DNA of 35,886 bases from Thermoflexus sp. (GCF_034432235.1 NZ_DAOUCJ010000038.1:1-35886), one strand, 5' to 3'; positions 1 to 7,017 are shown, numbered from the stretch's first letter. Notes: generated by a model not told the origin, from the sequence alone. Translations and numbers: made by a program.

Positions 1-420
1 GGCGCCGTTCCCGATCTCCAGGATCGGCGATGCCGCAGGGGCGGCCTGGCGCACCCGCCGCAGGATCGCTTCCACGCGGGCCAGCAGCTCCTCAACAGCG
101 AAAGGCTTAACAATATAATCATCCCCTCCCAGAACCAGCCCCCGCACCCGGTCCGGGATCTCCTCTAAAGCGGTCAGGAAAAGGATCGGCACCGTGGAGA
201 CCCGCCGGATGCGTCGACAGACCTCCCAGCCCTCGATGTCAGGGAGCAGCACATCCAGGATCACCACATCCGGATGGTGAAGGTCGAACAGCGAAAGCCC
301 CTCGCTCCCGGTGCCCGCCGCGAGCACCTCATAGCCATCCTGGATCAGGGCCCGCGTCAGCAGCTCCCGTAACAACGGATCATCATCAATCAGCAGGATC
401 AGCGCTTTCCCATTCATCAT
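1..420 (-). CDS. OmpR-family response regulator, receiver domain (C-terminus cut by window edge)
   Basis: The minus-strand frame opens at 420 and runs off the left edge, giving 140 residues. It reads as a complete receiver domain: acidic pocket D12-D13-D14, phospho-acceptor D56 in VILDVLLPD, T83 in FLTA and K105 in VKPF. The last residues (PILEIGNGA) match the usual entry into an OmpR-type winged-helix DNA-binding domain, which lies outside the window. Role by family: phosphorylation by a partner histidine kinase switches DNA binding; no kinase is visible here. The start could be either ATG at 420 or 417; a GAGGTAAAGGG Shine-Dalgarno lies just upstream. The start region is duplicated (separate entry). 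Target genes are unknown. Confidence 0.9.
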   Translation of the reverse strand, partial: MMNGKALILLIDDDPLLRELLTRALIQDGYEVLAAGTGSEGLSLFDLHHPDVVILDVLLPDIEGWEVCRRIRRVSTVPILFLTALEEIPDRVRGLVLGGDDYIVKPFAVEELLARVEAILRRVRQAAPAASPILEIGNGA

Positions 421-460
421 CGGTTCCCTTTACCTCTTCATCATCGGTTCCCTTTACCTC
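413..460 (-). repeat. Perfect 24-bp tandem duplication of the response-regulator start region
   Basis: Positions 413-436 and 437-460 are identical. Each copy on the minus strand carries GAGGTAAAGGG followed by ATGATGAA. The downstream copy supplies the real ribosome site and start. The upstream copy makes a four-codon mini-ORF (MMKR) whose TAA stop lies inside the second Shine-Dalgarno. Confidence 0.9.
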
Positions 461-632
461 AACCCAGGGTTGGTCAACCACCCGACGATCCGGGTAAGCC
501 ACGCTTTTCAGTTGACGGTGAATCTATAGTTTCCGAAACCGTTCTGCGATTTTAGCTCAGATTTTACCTTCATGGGAAAGGCTTTCCACCATCGGGCGGG
601 ATGCCGGCGGCATCGACAGGGAACAGGCTTTC

Positions 633-1346
633 TTACCATTCATACCAGTCTGGAGGCCAGGCTGGACGAGGTTGGGGGCGGCGGGCGAAGAAGCGGACCA
701 GCAGCCAGCCGGCCACGAACCCGCCGATGTGCGCCCACCAGCCGATGCCCCCCACCGATGGGCTTGCCGTGGTGATTGCGGCTATGCCATTGATGAACTG
801 GAGCAGGAACCACATCACCAGCAGCACGGCCGCCGGGACTTCAAAGAAGCCCAGGCCGAAAAAGAAATAAGGGGCCAGCACCGTCACCCGCGCTCCGGGG
901 AATAAAACCAGGTAAGCGCCCAGCACCCCCGCGATGGCCCCGCTGGCGCCGATCAGGGGGACCCGGGAGCCGAAGAGGACGAAGGTCTGGATCAGGCCGG
1001 CGATGACCCCGCAGAGCAGATAAAAAACCAGATAGCGCATGTGGCCCATGCGGTCTTCCACATTGTCCCCGAACACCCACAGGTAGAGCATGTTGCCCAG
1101 AATGTGGGCCCATCCCCCATGCAGGAACTGGCTGGTGATCAGCGTGATCAGCCAGAAGGGATCCGCATGCCCCAGCACGGCGCCCCAGACCCGGATGGGC
1201 ACCGCCCCCCATGTAAACAGGAAGCGATCCAGCGCCCGCGAAGGCAGCGAGAGCTCGAACAGGAAAATCAGGACGTTCAGCAGGATCAGCGTCCAGTTGA
1301 CGATGGGGATCGTTCGGCTTCGCGGACTGTCACTGATCGGGATCAT
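633..1346 (-). CDS. Rhomboid family intramembrane serine protease
   Basis: Multi-pass membrane protease of 237 residues. The catalytic dyad is visible: S135 in GASGAIAG and H206 in WAHIGGFVAG. The conserved HGGWAHILGNM loop is at about 76-86. Family role: cleaves transmembrane segments of substrate proteins inside the membrane; the substrate here is unknown. I chose the ATG at 1346 because MIPISDSP followed by IPIVNWTLILLNVLIF is the classic bacterial rhomboid N-terminus, with AGGG eight bases upstream. An in-frame ATG at 1379 would add 11 residues, but it overlaps a TATAAT. The protein ends in a proline/tryptophan-rich tail. It stands alone, with no obvious operon partner. Confidence 0.93.
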   Translation of the reverse strand: MIPISDSPRSRTIPIVNWTLILLNVLIFLFELSLPSRALDRFLFTWGAVPIRVWGAVLGHADPFWLITLITSQFLHGGWAHILGNMLYLWVFGDNVEDRMGHMRYLVFYLLCGVIAGLIQTFVLFGSRVPLIGASGAIAGVLGAYLVLFPGARVTVLAPYFFFGLGFFEVPAAVLLVMWFLLQFINGIAAITTASPSVGGIGWWAHIGGFVAGWLLVRFFARRPQPRPAWPPDWYEW

Positions 1347-1582
1347 TTGGAAATCCCTGGCGAAAAGGTCAAAACCCATTATACCTCTGTTGGGAGAAAC
1401 CGTAGAGCGGAGGCGGAGCGTTATGTGCTGGCCGGGATCGGTGGGATTGGGGTTGGGCGCGAACGGAGCAGGCCGGGGGTCCCCTCCTGGTCTCCCGGAC
1501 GGTTTTGAGCTGCCGGGGGCCAGGCTGATCCCGAAAGCCTTCGGGGAGAGATCCCCGGTAGCCCCTGCCTGGATCGTTTGGC

Positions 1583-1611
1583 TTGACGGAGAATGGAGGG
1601 CCGGGCATAAT
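1583..1611 (+). promoter_or_regulatory. Sigma70-type promoter of the tRNA-Ser pair
   Basis: -35 TTGACG at 1583-1588, 17-bp spacer, -10 CATAAT at 1606-1611. The expected start point (1617-1619) coincides with the mature 5' end of the tRNA at 1619. Confidence 0.75.
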
Positions 1612-1618
1612 TGCTTAT

Positions 1619-1709
1619 GGAGGGATGGCCGAGCGGCTGAAGGCGGCGGTCTTGAAAACCGCTAGGAGGCCTGAGAGCCTCCTCGGGGGTTCAAATCCCC
1701 CTCCCTCCG
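1619..1709 (+). tRNA. tRNA-Ser (UGA anticodon)
   Basis: Class II tRNA of 91 nt. The acceptor stem GGAGGGA (1619-1625) pairs with TCCCTCC (1702-1708), with G1709 as discriminator. The T-arm is GGGGG-TTCAAAT-CCCCC (1685-1701). The anticodon arm has CT-TGA-AA in the loop, so it reads UCA-type serine codons. A long variable arm typical of serine tRNA is present. The CCA end is not encoded. Confidence 0.96.
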
Positions 1710-1762
1710 CCTGCGGGATGCTCCAGGGGCCCATGGTGGGCTGCTGGGGAAGTCAATGGGTC

Positions 1763-1794
1763 ATCCGGGTGGCTGGGGGATCGGTCACCCGGAT
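1763..1794 (+). other. Inverted repeat between the two serine tRNAs
   Basis: ATCCGGGTG (1763-1771) and CACCCGGAT (1786-1794) form a perfect 9-bp stem with a 14-base loop. No U-tract follows, so it is more likely a processing or stability structure, or chance, than a terminator. Confidence 0.5.
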
Positions 1795-1809
1795 TGTCAT
1801 GTTCGCTGT

Positions 1810-1901
1810 GGAGGGGTGCCGGAGTGGCCTAACGGGACCGCCTGCTAAGCGGTGGGGGGTGCGAAAAGCCTCCCTCGAGGGTTCGAATCCCTCCCCCTCC
1901 G
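1810..1901 (+). tRNA. tRNA-Ser (GCU anticodon)
   Basis: Class II tRNA of 92 nt. The acceptor GGAGGGG (1810-1816) pairs with CCCCTCC (1894-1900), with discriminator G1901. The T-arm is GAGGG-TTCGAAT-CCCTC (1877-1893). The anticodon loop contains CT-GCT-AA, reading AGC/AGU serine codons. It has a long variable arm, and CCA is not encoded. I see no separate strong promoter, so it is probably cotranscribed with the preceding tRNA-Ser. Confidence 0.96.
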
Positions 1902-1910
1902 CCTGCCCGC

Positions 1911-1941
1911 GGGGCAGCGCCTCAGGCGCTGCCCCGTTTTT
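1911..1941 (+). terminator. Intrinsic terminator of the tRNA-Ser operon
   Basis: GGGGCAGCGCC (1911-1921) pairs with GGCGCTGCCCC (1925-1935) over a 3-base loop, followed by G and TTTTT at 1937-1941. Confidence 0.9.
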
Positions 1942-1969
1942 CATCCTCGGGATTCCGGGCCGCTTTCCT

Positions 1970-2635
1970 CTATCGAATGATCCGTCGTGCCGCCTGCTCA
2001 CACAGGCTGCGCCCTCCGGCCTCCAGCCACTCCTGAAGCCGGGCGCTCTGGGCCGCTCCCCGCCGGGCGTCCTCATAGATGCCCACCCCCCAGTAGACAT
2101 AGCGCCGGGTCTCCGCGCCCCAGCGTTCCGGGCGCCCGATGACGGTGTGGCCTCCGTTATAGCCGGCCAGGGCTTGCGCGACATTGCCCCCCGCTTTGCG
2201 CCATGCCTCCGCCAGATACGAAAGCCCGGCGCGCGCATTCGTCTCCGGATCCCACGGATCCTCCCGGGCTCCGAAATGGAAGGGCATCACCTGGAAGAGC
2301 CCGATGGCCCCGCTGGGGGATCGAGCCAGCGGATCCCCACAGGATTCAATCTGCATCACCGTGGCGATCAGATTGGGGTCCAGATGGTAAGCCTGCGCCC
2401 AGGCCAGGATCTGCGCCGACCAGCGTTGCACTTCGGGCGTAAACAAAGGGGCCAAACCCCTCCCCTCCTCTCCGCCGTGGGGAGGGGCGGGGAAGGGGGA
2501 GAGGCCGATGGCCTCCTCTGGATTCAGGGCCATGGCCACCAGCCCGGCCAGCGGCGTCAACAGGAGAACCGCCAGCACGGCGATCCCTAACGGAAGACCG
2601 CGCGTGACCCAGCGTTGCGCTTCCAGAGTAAGCAT
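1970..2635 (-). CDS. Lytic transglycosylase (SLT domain), membrane-anchored
   Basis: 221 residues. An N-terminal hydrophobic segment (about 16-36) acts as anchor or signal. It is followed by a Slt/LysM-type catalytic domain from about 65. The motif IES with catalytic E97, the GAIGLFQVMP block (109-118) and AGYNGG (157-162) are all present. Family role: cleaves the beta-1,4 MurNAc-GlcNAc bond of peptidoglycan outside the membrane. I prefer the ATG at 2635, which has GAGGTGGAGG upstream, over an in-frame ATG at 2656 with no ribosome site. Residues about 45-62 (proline/glycine-rich) come from a palindromic DNA element that looks inserted in frame. It lies downstream of the LexA-box membrane-protein gene on the same strand and may be cotranscribed. 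Confidence 0.9.
   Translation of the reverse strand: MLTLEAQRWVTRGLPLGIAVLAVLLLTPLAGLVAMALNPEEAIGLSPFPAPPHGGEEGRGLAPLFTPEVQRWSAQILAWAQAYHLDPNLIATVMQIESCGDPLARSPSGAIGLFQVMPFHFGAREDPWDPETNARAGLSYLAEAWRKAGGNVAQALAGYNGGHTVIGRPERWGAETRRYVYWGVGIYEDARRGAAQSARLQEWLEAGGRSLCEQAARRIIR
2457..2487. repeat. GC-rich palindromic element inside the lytic transglycosylase gene
   Basis: CCCCTCCCC (2457-2465) and GGGGAGGGG (2479-2487) flank a purine/pyrimidine-skewed core. More polypurine follows to about 2503. It encodes the low-complexity linker between the anchor and the SLT domain. Confidence 0.6.
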
Positions 2636-2792
2636 CGCCTCCACCTCAGCGAGCATTCAAGCATTTAAGGGGCGGAGGGAGCGGGGTGGATGGGGCGAAG
2701 GAAGCAGCCGCCCGCTCTGCCACCTTCGAGCTCGATCGGCACCGGGGGCAGGGGCCCGGCGTCACTGCGCCCCTGGGCTCTACACCGGCCGA

Positions 2793-3500
2793 TTAACGCG
2801 GGCCGACCCGCTGTCGTCGCAGGGCCTCCTGGTCCTCCGGCGCGATCAGACGAGGTCCGGTAGCGGCCCCTCGCGTCTCCTCCGCGGCTTCCGACGTCTG
2901 GGCGATCCGGGAGTCCGCCCACGCCTGGAGGCGATCGGCGAGCCGGCGCGCCGCGGGCACCAGCAGCCCCATCATCGTGCTCACCAGGAGAACCCGGCCC
3001 GTCCACACCAGGAAGGCCGTGGCGGTTGGGATGTAGGGCATTATGGCGTTCACCAGGGCTGTGCGGGGCGTGCTGGGCTGCGTGAGCGGCGAGGCCATCA
3101 GCGCCAGGGTGACGGCCCACCACTTGAGCAGGGCATTGGCCCCCGAGGCCAGAAGCCAGGCCACCAGCACATACCAGAAGCCGGGCTTCTCCCGCTCATG
3201 GGGGAGCGAGAGATAGAGCAGACCCGACAAATCCACCAGCCACAGGCCCAGGGCCAGCAGCACCCCCCAGGTCACCCCGTCAGCCGTCAGGTTGCCGAAG
3301 AGCGTGGTCAACGCGTATTGAGACGCCGAATAATTGAACCACTCCAGCGCCAGCCATCCCCCGGCCATCATCAGCCCCACCACCAGCGGTACCCCGATCT
3401 CCGCGCTCGAGGCCGGAGAGGAACCCGACATCCCCTTCTCGCGGATCGGTTGGGGGGCCAGACCCTCCGGTTGAGCCGTTCGGAATCCATGCCAGGCCAT
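2793..3500 (-). CDS. Predicted four-helix membrane protein, LexA-box controlled, function unknown
   Basis: 235 residues with no family I recognise. Hydrophobic segments lie at about 35-55, 75-98, 106-134 and 153-182. The N-terminus is short and polar, and the C-terminal cytoplasmic tail (about 185-235) is charged, Arg/Glu-rich and probably helical. The start at 3500 has AGGAGG five bases upstream. The promoter (3540-3568) and a GAAC-N4-GTTC palindrome (3511-3528) sit directly in front, so expression may respond to DNA damage. The downstream neighbour is a lytic transglycosylase. A damage-induced envelope or division-control role is possible, but this is inference from context only. Confidence 0.85.
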   Translation of the reverse strand: MAWHGFRTAQPEGLAPQPIREKGMSGSSPASSAEIGVPLVVGLMMAGGWLALEWFNYSASQYALTTLFGNLTADGVTWGVLLALGLWLVDLSGLLYLSLPHEREKPGFWYVLVAWLLASGANALLKWWAVTLALMASPLTQPSTPRTALVNAIMPYIPTATAFLVWTGRVLLVSTMMGLLVPAARRLADRLQAWADSRIAQTSEAAEETRGAATGPRLIAPEDQEALRRQRVGPR

Positions 3501-3510
3501 CCGAGCCTCC

Positions 3511-3528
3511 TTAGAACATTTGTTCTAA
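3511..3528. promoter_or_regulatory. LexA-type operator (GAAC-N4-GTTC palindrome)
   Basis: TTAGAAC (3511-3517), spacer ATTT, GTTCTAA (3522-3528): 7-bp perfect arms matching the Gram-positive/Chloroflexota LexA (Cheo-box) core. It lies between the predicted start point (about 3533) and the AGGAGG ribosome site of the minus-strand membrane-protein gene, a position suited to repression. Confidence 0.65.
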
Positions 3529-3539
3529 TCCGCAATCTC

Positions 3540-3568
3540 ATCATATCACTGGGCGGATGGGGCGTCAA
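3540..3568 (-). promoter_or_regulatory. Sigma70-type promoter of the four-helix membrane-protein gene
   Basis: Minus-strand -35 TTGACG (3568-3563), 17-bp spacer, -10 TATGAT (3545-3540). The predicted start is near 3533, immediately upstream of the LexA-like palindrome. Confidence 0.75.
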
Positions 3569-3846
3569 GTCCGGGTCTTCGCGGGCGCTTGTTCTCCCAT
3601 GGGCTCTGGGCGGAGGATTTTCTGGAGCTGGCATATCCGTCGCTGGGCTCAAACTCTAGGGGGGTCGGATGGCCCCTCCTGAACGAAATCCTTCCTGGGC
3701 TCTCTGCTTCGTCCCGGGCGGGATGATGAAGAGAAGACTGTCCGTCGCGCTTCATTGGTCTGGCTGCTGGGGGTCAGACCGGGCGTGAGAGGGAATCGGC
3801 ATCCTGCACCGTCTGCGCGCGGGAGCGCGTTCACCCGAACGGGGGT
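3569..3846. other. Intergenic region with no recognisable gene
   Basis: Beyond the promoter, this stretch holds only short frames with no ribosome sites or protein-like composition. I see a small CCCG/CGGG inverted repeat near 3835 but no T-run. Confidence 0.5.
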
Positions 3847-4107
3847 TTATTCGGGCAGCGTGGCCAGCCAGAGGCTCAGCAGCCGCTGCTCCTCCGGGGA
3901 AGCCGGCGTGGTTCCTTCCATTCGCTCGATCGGCCAGAGCAGGGGATGGCCGCAGAGCGGGCAGATGGGGGAAATGCCGCTTTCCACGAAGCGAAGGGCG
4001 CGTCCTTCCAGCTCCACGATCCACTCTTCCGCCTGCACCCGATGCACCCACGCGCCTTCATGGGCCTGACATCCGGCCCGATCGCAGAACAGCTGGATCT
4101 TCTCCAT
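3847..4107 (-). CDS. Small zinc-ribbon protein, function unknown
   Basis: 86 residues. Two cysteine knuckles, C8-x4-C13 and C49-x2-C52 (CPLCGH), should bind one zinc. Between them lies a short, probably beta-rich stretch, and the C-terminal third looks helical. I do not recognise the family. The frame stays open up to 4347, but MEKIQLFC at 4107 is the start supported by a GGAGG ten bases upstream. The codons before it look like untranslated leader. Its transcript probably starts near 4245 and runs through a leader with mutually exclusive hairpins. The role could be nucleic-acid or protein binding; nothing in the sequence decides it. Confidence 0.75.
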   Translation of the reverse strand: MEKIQLFCDRAGCQAHEGAWVHRVQAEEWIVELEGRALRFVESGISPICPLCGHPLLWPIERMEGTTPASPEEQRLLSLWLATLPE

Positions 4108-4139
4108 TCGAAGGATCCCTCCGGTGGTCACTCTGGGTG

Positions 4140-4225
4140 AAAAGAACAATCCCTCAGGCCGGCCCTTACCGTTGATCTTCCTCCTGAGGGGCTTGGGACG
4201 GCCTGGCCCTGTCGAACCCCTCAGG
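4140..4225 (-). promoter_or_regulatory. Leader with competing hairpins (possible attenuator) before the zinc-ribbon gene
   Basis: On the minus strand CCTGAGGGG (4225-4217) can pair with CCCCTCAGG (4191-4183). The latter can instead pair with CCTGAGGG (4158-4151), a hairpin directly followed by the U-rich ATTGTTCTTTT (4150-4140). The two pairings are mutually exclusive, as in an antiterminator/terminator pair. It resembles no riboswitch class I know. Confidence 0.45.
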
Positions 4226-4251
4226 AAGGTTATGCAACCCCTAATGTCTTT

Positions 4252-4280
4252 ATTGTCCTTCCGGCCCACGCATCTGTCCA
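4252..4280 (-). promoter_or_regulatory. Sigma70-type promoter for the zinc-ribbon gene
   Basis: Minus-strand -35 TGGACA (4280-4275), 17-bp spacer, -10 GACAAT (4257-4252). This predicts a leader of about 140 nt. Confidence 0.6.
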
Positions 4281-4454
4281 CTTTGGATGGTCCCCCAGGA
4301 AGCGGAGGCGGGATCCGCGATGGTTCCATGCCCGCGCTGTTTCGCAAGATCCCCGCGATTTACGCTACAATCGTAGAGATTGGGATAGTGATTCTGCAGC
4401 GCCGGAGTCATCCGGGCTGGGGAAGGCCTATTCAGCGAGGTCGAGGGAAGAGGG

Positions 4455-5387
4455 ATGGAGGTGGAGATCCGACCCCTGCGCACGCTGGAGGAGATCGAGG
4501 CGTGTGTGGAGCTCCAGCGCCGGATCTGGGGCTCGGATGATCTGGATGTGGTTCCCGCCCATGTGCTCATCACGGCGGCCCATAATGGAGGGGTGCTTCT
4601 GGGTGCCTTTGCCGGCGGCCAGCTGGTGGGGTTCGTGTTCGGTTTCCTGGGAACGGATGAGCGTCGAGGGCGGGAGGCCCCAGCCACGGTCAAGCTGAAG
4701 CATTGCTCCCATCAACTGGGTGTGCTTCCCGAATGGCAGGATAAGGGCATCGGTTACCAGCTCAAGCTCGCGCAGCGCGAGGCGGTCCGCAATCAGGGCC
4801 TGCGGCTGATCACCTGGACCTATGACCCGCTGGAGAGCCGCAACGCCTATTTCAACATCGCCAAGCTGGGGGCGGTGTGCAACACCTACATCCGGAACGC
4901 CTATGGAGAGCTCCACGACGCCCTGAACCGGGGGCTGCCCACGGACCGTTTCCAGGTGGACTGGTATATCGCCAGCCGGCGGGTGGCGACTCGCCTGAGC
5001 CAGGGCCATTTCGCCCTCTCCCGTTCCTCCTTTGAGCAGGCCGGCGCGGTGCTGGTGAACCCCTGCCGCTTCGATGAACGCGGCCTCCCGATCCCCCCCG
5101 AAACGTTCCAGACCCCGGATGTCGGCTTCTGGCTGGTGGAAATCCCTTATCGCTTCCAGGAGATCAAGCGGCAGGATCCGGGCCTGGCCCGGGCCTGGCG
5201 GTTCCACACGCGGGAGCTCTTCGAAACCGCCTTTGCCCTCGGTTACCTGGTGGTGGATTTCGTTCGAGAACAGGAGCCGGGGAAGCCTCCCCGCAGCTTC
5301 TACGCCCTGGTCCGGGCGCACCTGACCGGAAGGGAGCCATGGAGCGTCTTCGCCCGGGATCTCGTGGACCTTCGGGATGCGGAGTGA
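4455..5387 (+). CDS. GNAT-fold N-acetyltransferase (COG3375-like)
   Basis: 310 residues. The N-terminal GNAT core (about 1-150) includes the acetyl-CoA loop VLPEWQDKGIG (90-100), matching the Q/R-x-x-G-x-G/A signature. A C-terminal extension of about 150 residues, ending in a region predicted to be mixed alpha/beta, is typical of the larger COG3375-type predicted acetyltransferases. The substrate is unknown. The start at 4455 has GAGGGAAGAGGG upstream. A weak promoter (TACAAT at 4366-4371 with TTCGCA at 4341) precedes it. The next gene begins six bases after its stop, and both are acyltransferase-fold proteins, so the two probably act together. Confidence 0.85.
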   Translation: MEVEIRPLRTLEEIEACVELQRRIWGSDDLDVVPAHVLITAAHNGGVLLGAFAGGQLVGFVFGFLGTDERRGREAPATVKLKHCSHQLGVLPEWQDKGIGYQLKLAQREAVRNQGLRLITWTYDPLESRNAYFNIAKLGAVCNTYIRNAYGELHDALNRGLPTDRFQVDWYIASRRVATRLSQGHFALSRSSFEQAGAVLVNPCRFDERGLPIPPETFQTPDVGFWLVEIPYRFQEIKRQDPGLARAWRFHTRELFETAFALGYLVVDFVREQEPGKPPRSFYALVRAHLTGREPWSVFARDLVDLRDAE

Positions 5388-5393
5388 TCGCGG

Positions 5394-6425
5394 ATGCGGC
5401 TCTGTCGGTTTCAGGATCCTGCCGTCTTCGATGAGCTGGCGGAGGCATGGATCGATCTGTTGCGCCGGTCCTCGGTGGATGCCCCTTTTCTGCGTCCGGG
5501 CTGGCTGCGGATCTGGTGGGAGCATTTCGGGGAAGGAGAGCTCCACCTCCTGACATTCGAGGAAGATGGACGGCTGATCGGCCTCGCGCCCCTGCGCCGG
5601 ATCGCCCGGGATGGCTACCGGGTGCTGGAGACCTTCGGCGAGGAGGTCACGGATTATCTGGATCTCCCGGCGCAGTCCGGCCGGGAGGGGGAGATCGCCC
5701 ATGGGCTTCTGGCCTGGCTGCTTAGCCCGGGGGCGCCGGAGTGGGACCTCCTGATCCTGTGGAACATCCGGGAGGATTCCCCTTTCTATCCTGTATGGCC
5801 GAACCTGGCCTCTGCTTACAGCCTGACCGTTCAGGTGGAGCCGTTAACGGTATGCCCGGTGCTGCAATTGCCCGCGACGTGGGAGGCGTATCTTCAGATG
5901 CTGGATGGGAAGGACCGTCACGAGCTCCGGCGCAAGATGCGCCGGGTGGAGTCGCTGGAAAACATCCGCTGGTATATCCTGCGAGAGGAAGGACCCGATA
6001 TCGAGGAAGCCATCGAGGCGTTCCTGGATCTGATGGCCGCCAGCAGCCCCGAGAAGGCGGACTTCCTGAGCGAACGCATGCGCGCCTTCTTTCGTCGTGT
6101 GATCCGTTACGGCCTCCGGGAAGGATGGACGCGCCTCTCGTTTATCGAAATCGAGGGCGAGAAGGCCGCGACCTACCTGGATTTCGATTACGGGGATCGG
6201 ATCTGGCTGTATAACGCAGGTTTCCATCCCCGCTTCGCCGGCCTGAGCCCCGGGGTGGTCCTGCTCGCTTACCTGATCCGTCATGCGATCGAGCAGGGGA
6301 AGCGCGTCTTCGATTTCCTGCGGGGAGATGAACCATATAAGTTCCGCTTCGGGGCTCGGGAGGTGCCCTTATATCGCATCGTGATCTCCCGGGTGGGGGA
6401 AGGGAGCGCCTCCGCCCCCTTGTGA
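5394..6425 (+). CDS. BcsL/CelD-like GNAT-family acyltransferase (FemAB-like fold)
   Basis: 343 residues. The pattern of an N-terminal domain with FLRPGWLRIWWEHFG, a central kinked helix with HELRRKMRR, and the C-terminal FDFLRGDEPYKFRFGA block is the signature of the Acetyltransf_6 (CelD/BcsL) family. Members are linked to exopolysaccharide or envelope modification, and the fold is two GNAT modules as in Fem transferases. The substrate is unknown here. The ATG at 5394 follows the preceding stop by six bases, with GGAG nine bases upstream, so it is in one operon with the GNAT gene before it. No ribosome-site conflict or truncation is seen. Confidence 0.88.
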   Translation: MRLCRFQDPAVFDELAEAWIDLLRRSSVDAPFLRPGWLRIWWEHFGEGELHLLTFEEDGRLIGLAPLRRIARDGYRVLETFGEEVTDYLDLPAQSGREGEIAHGLLAWLLSPGAPEWDLLILWNIREDSPFYPVWPNLASAYSLTVQVEPLTVCPVLQLPATWEAYLQMLDGKDRHELRRKMRRVESLENIRWYILREEGPDIEEAIEAFLDLMAASSPEKADFLSERMRAFFRRVIRYGLREGWTRLSFIEIEGEKAATYLDFDYGDRIWLYNAGFHPRFAGLSPGVVLLAYLIRHAIEQGKRVFDFLRGDEPYKFRFGAREVPLYRIVISRVGEGSASAPL

Positions 6426-6427
6426 GC

Positions 6428-6451
6428 AGGGCAACGGCTTGCCGTTGCCCT
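6428..6451. repeat. Perfect palindrome just after the BcsL-like gene
   Basis: AGGGCAACGGC (6428-6438), TT, GCCGTTGCCCT (6441-6451). There is no T-run, so it is a poor intrinsic terminator. The form resembles the dispersed REP-like intergenic palindromes common in Chloroflexota; that comparison is from general knowledge. Confidence 0.6.
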
Positions 6452-6525
6452 ACGGGGAACGGGAAATATCTCTTTATGGAAACCCAATCTGCACGGACCC
6501 ACTCCACGTCCTCAGGAGGTGCCCC

Positions 6526-7017
6526 ATGGCGGTCGAGCTGAAGGTTGTGCAGATCGAGAAGCCGGACGAGCTCAATGTGATCCTGGGCCAGAGCCACTTC
6601 ATTAAGACCGTGGAGGACATTCACGAGGCGCTTGTGAACACTGTCCCCGGCATTAAGTTCGGCCTGGCCTTCTGCGAGTCCTCGGGCCCCGCCCTGGTCC
6701 GGGCCAGCGGGACAGATCCGGAGCTGGTGGAGCTGGCGAAGAAGAACGCGCTGGCGGTCGGCGCCGGGCACTTCTTCATTGTGGTCCTGGGCAGGGGCTA
6801 CTACCCGATCAACGTCCTGAACGCCATCAAGATGGTCCCCGAGGTCTGTCACATCTACGCAGCCTCCGCCAATCCCATGCAGGTGATCATCGCCGAGACC
6901 GAGCAGGGGCGGGGGATCCTCGGGGTGGTGGATGGGGTGGCCACTCGAGGGGTTGAGACGGAGGCCGATGTCGCGCATCGCAAGGAGTTCCTGCGCCGCA
7001 TCGGCTACAAGATGTGA
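6526..7017 (+). CDS. Adenosine-specific kinase (PF04008 family)
   Basis: 163 residues, the full usual length of this small single-domain family. Recognisable blocks are SHFIKTVEDIHEAL (near the N-terminus), FCESSGPALVRASGTDPELV, YYPINVLNAIKMVPEVCHIY and ETEQGRGILGVVDG. The family was named from an archaeal enzyme that phosphorylates adenosine. It is found mainly in archaea and thermophilic bacteria, and the in vivo role remains poorly known. The start at 6526 has AGGAGG (6514-6519) six bases upstream; an upstream in-frame ATG at 6439 lies in the palindrome and has no ribosome site. It may help recycle adenosine released from SAM use, which would fit the archaeal-type MAT in this window; that link is inference. 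Confidence 0.92.
   Translation: MAVELKVVQIEKPDELNVILGQSHFIKTVEDIHEALVNTVPGIKFGLAFCESSGPALVRASGTDPELVELAKKNALAVGAGHFFIVVLGRGYYPINVLNAIKMVPEVCHIYAASANPMQVIIAETEQGRGILGVVDGVATRGVETEADVAHRKEFLRRIGYKM

Noticed and set aside
1377..1383. Perfect TATAAT overlapping the upstream rhomboid ATG
   Set aside because: No matching -35 at 16-18 bp (TCTACG). It may still be a promoter, but I used it only to favour the downstream start at 1346.
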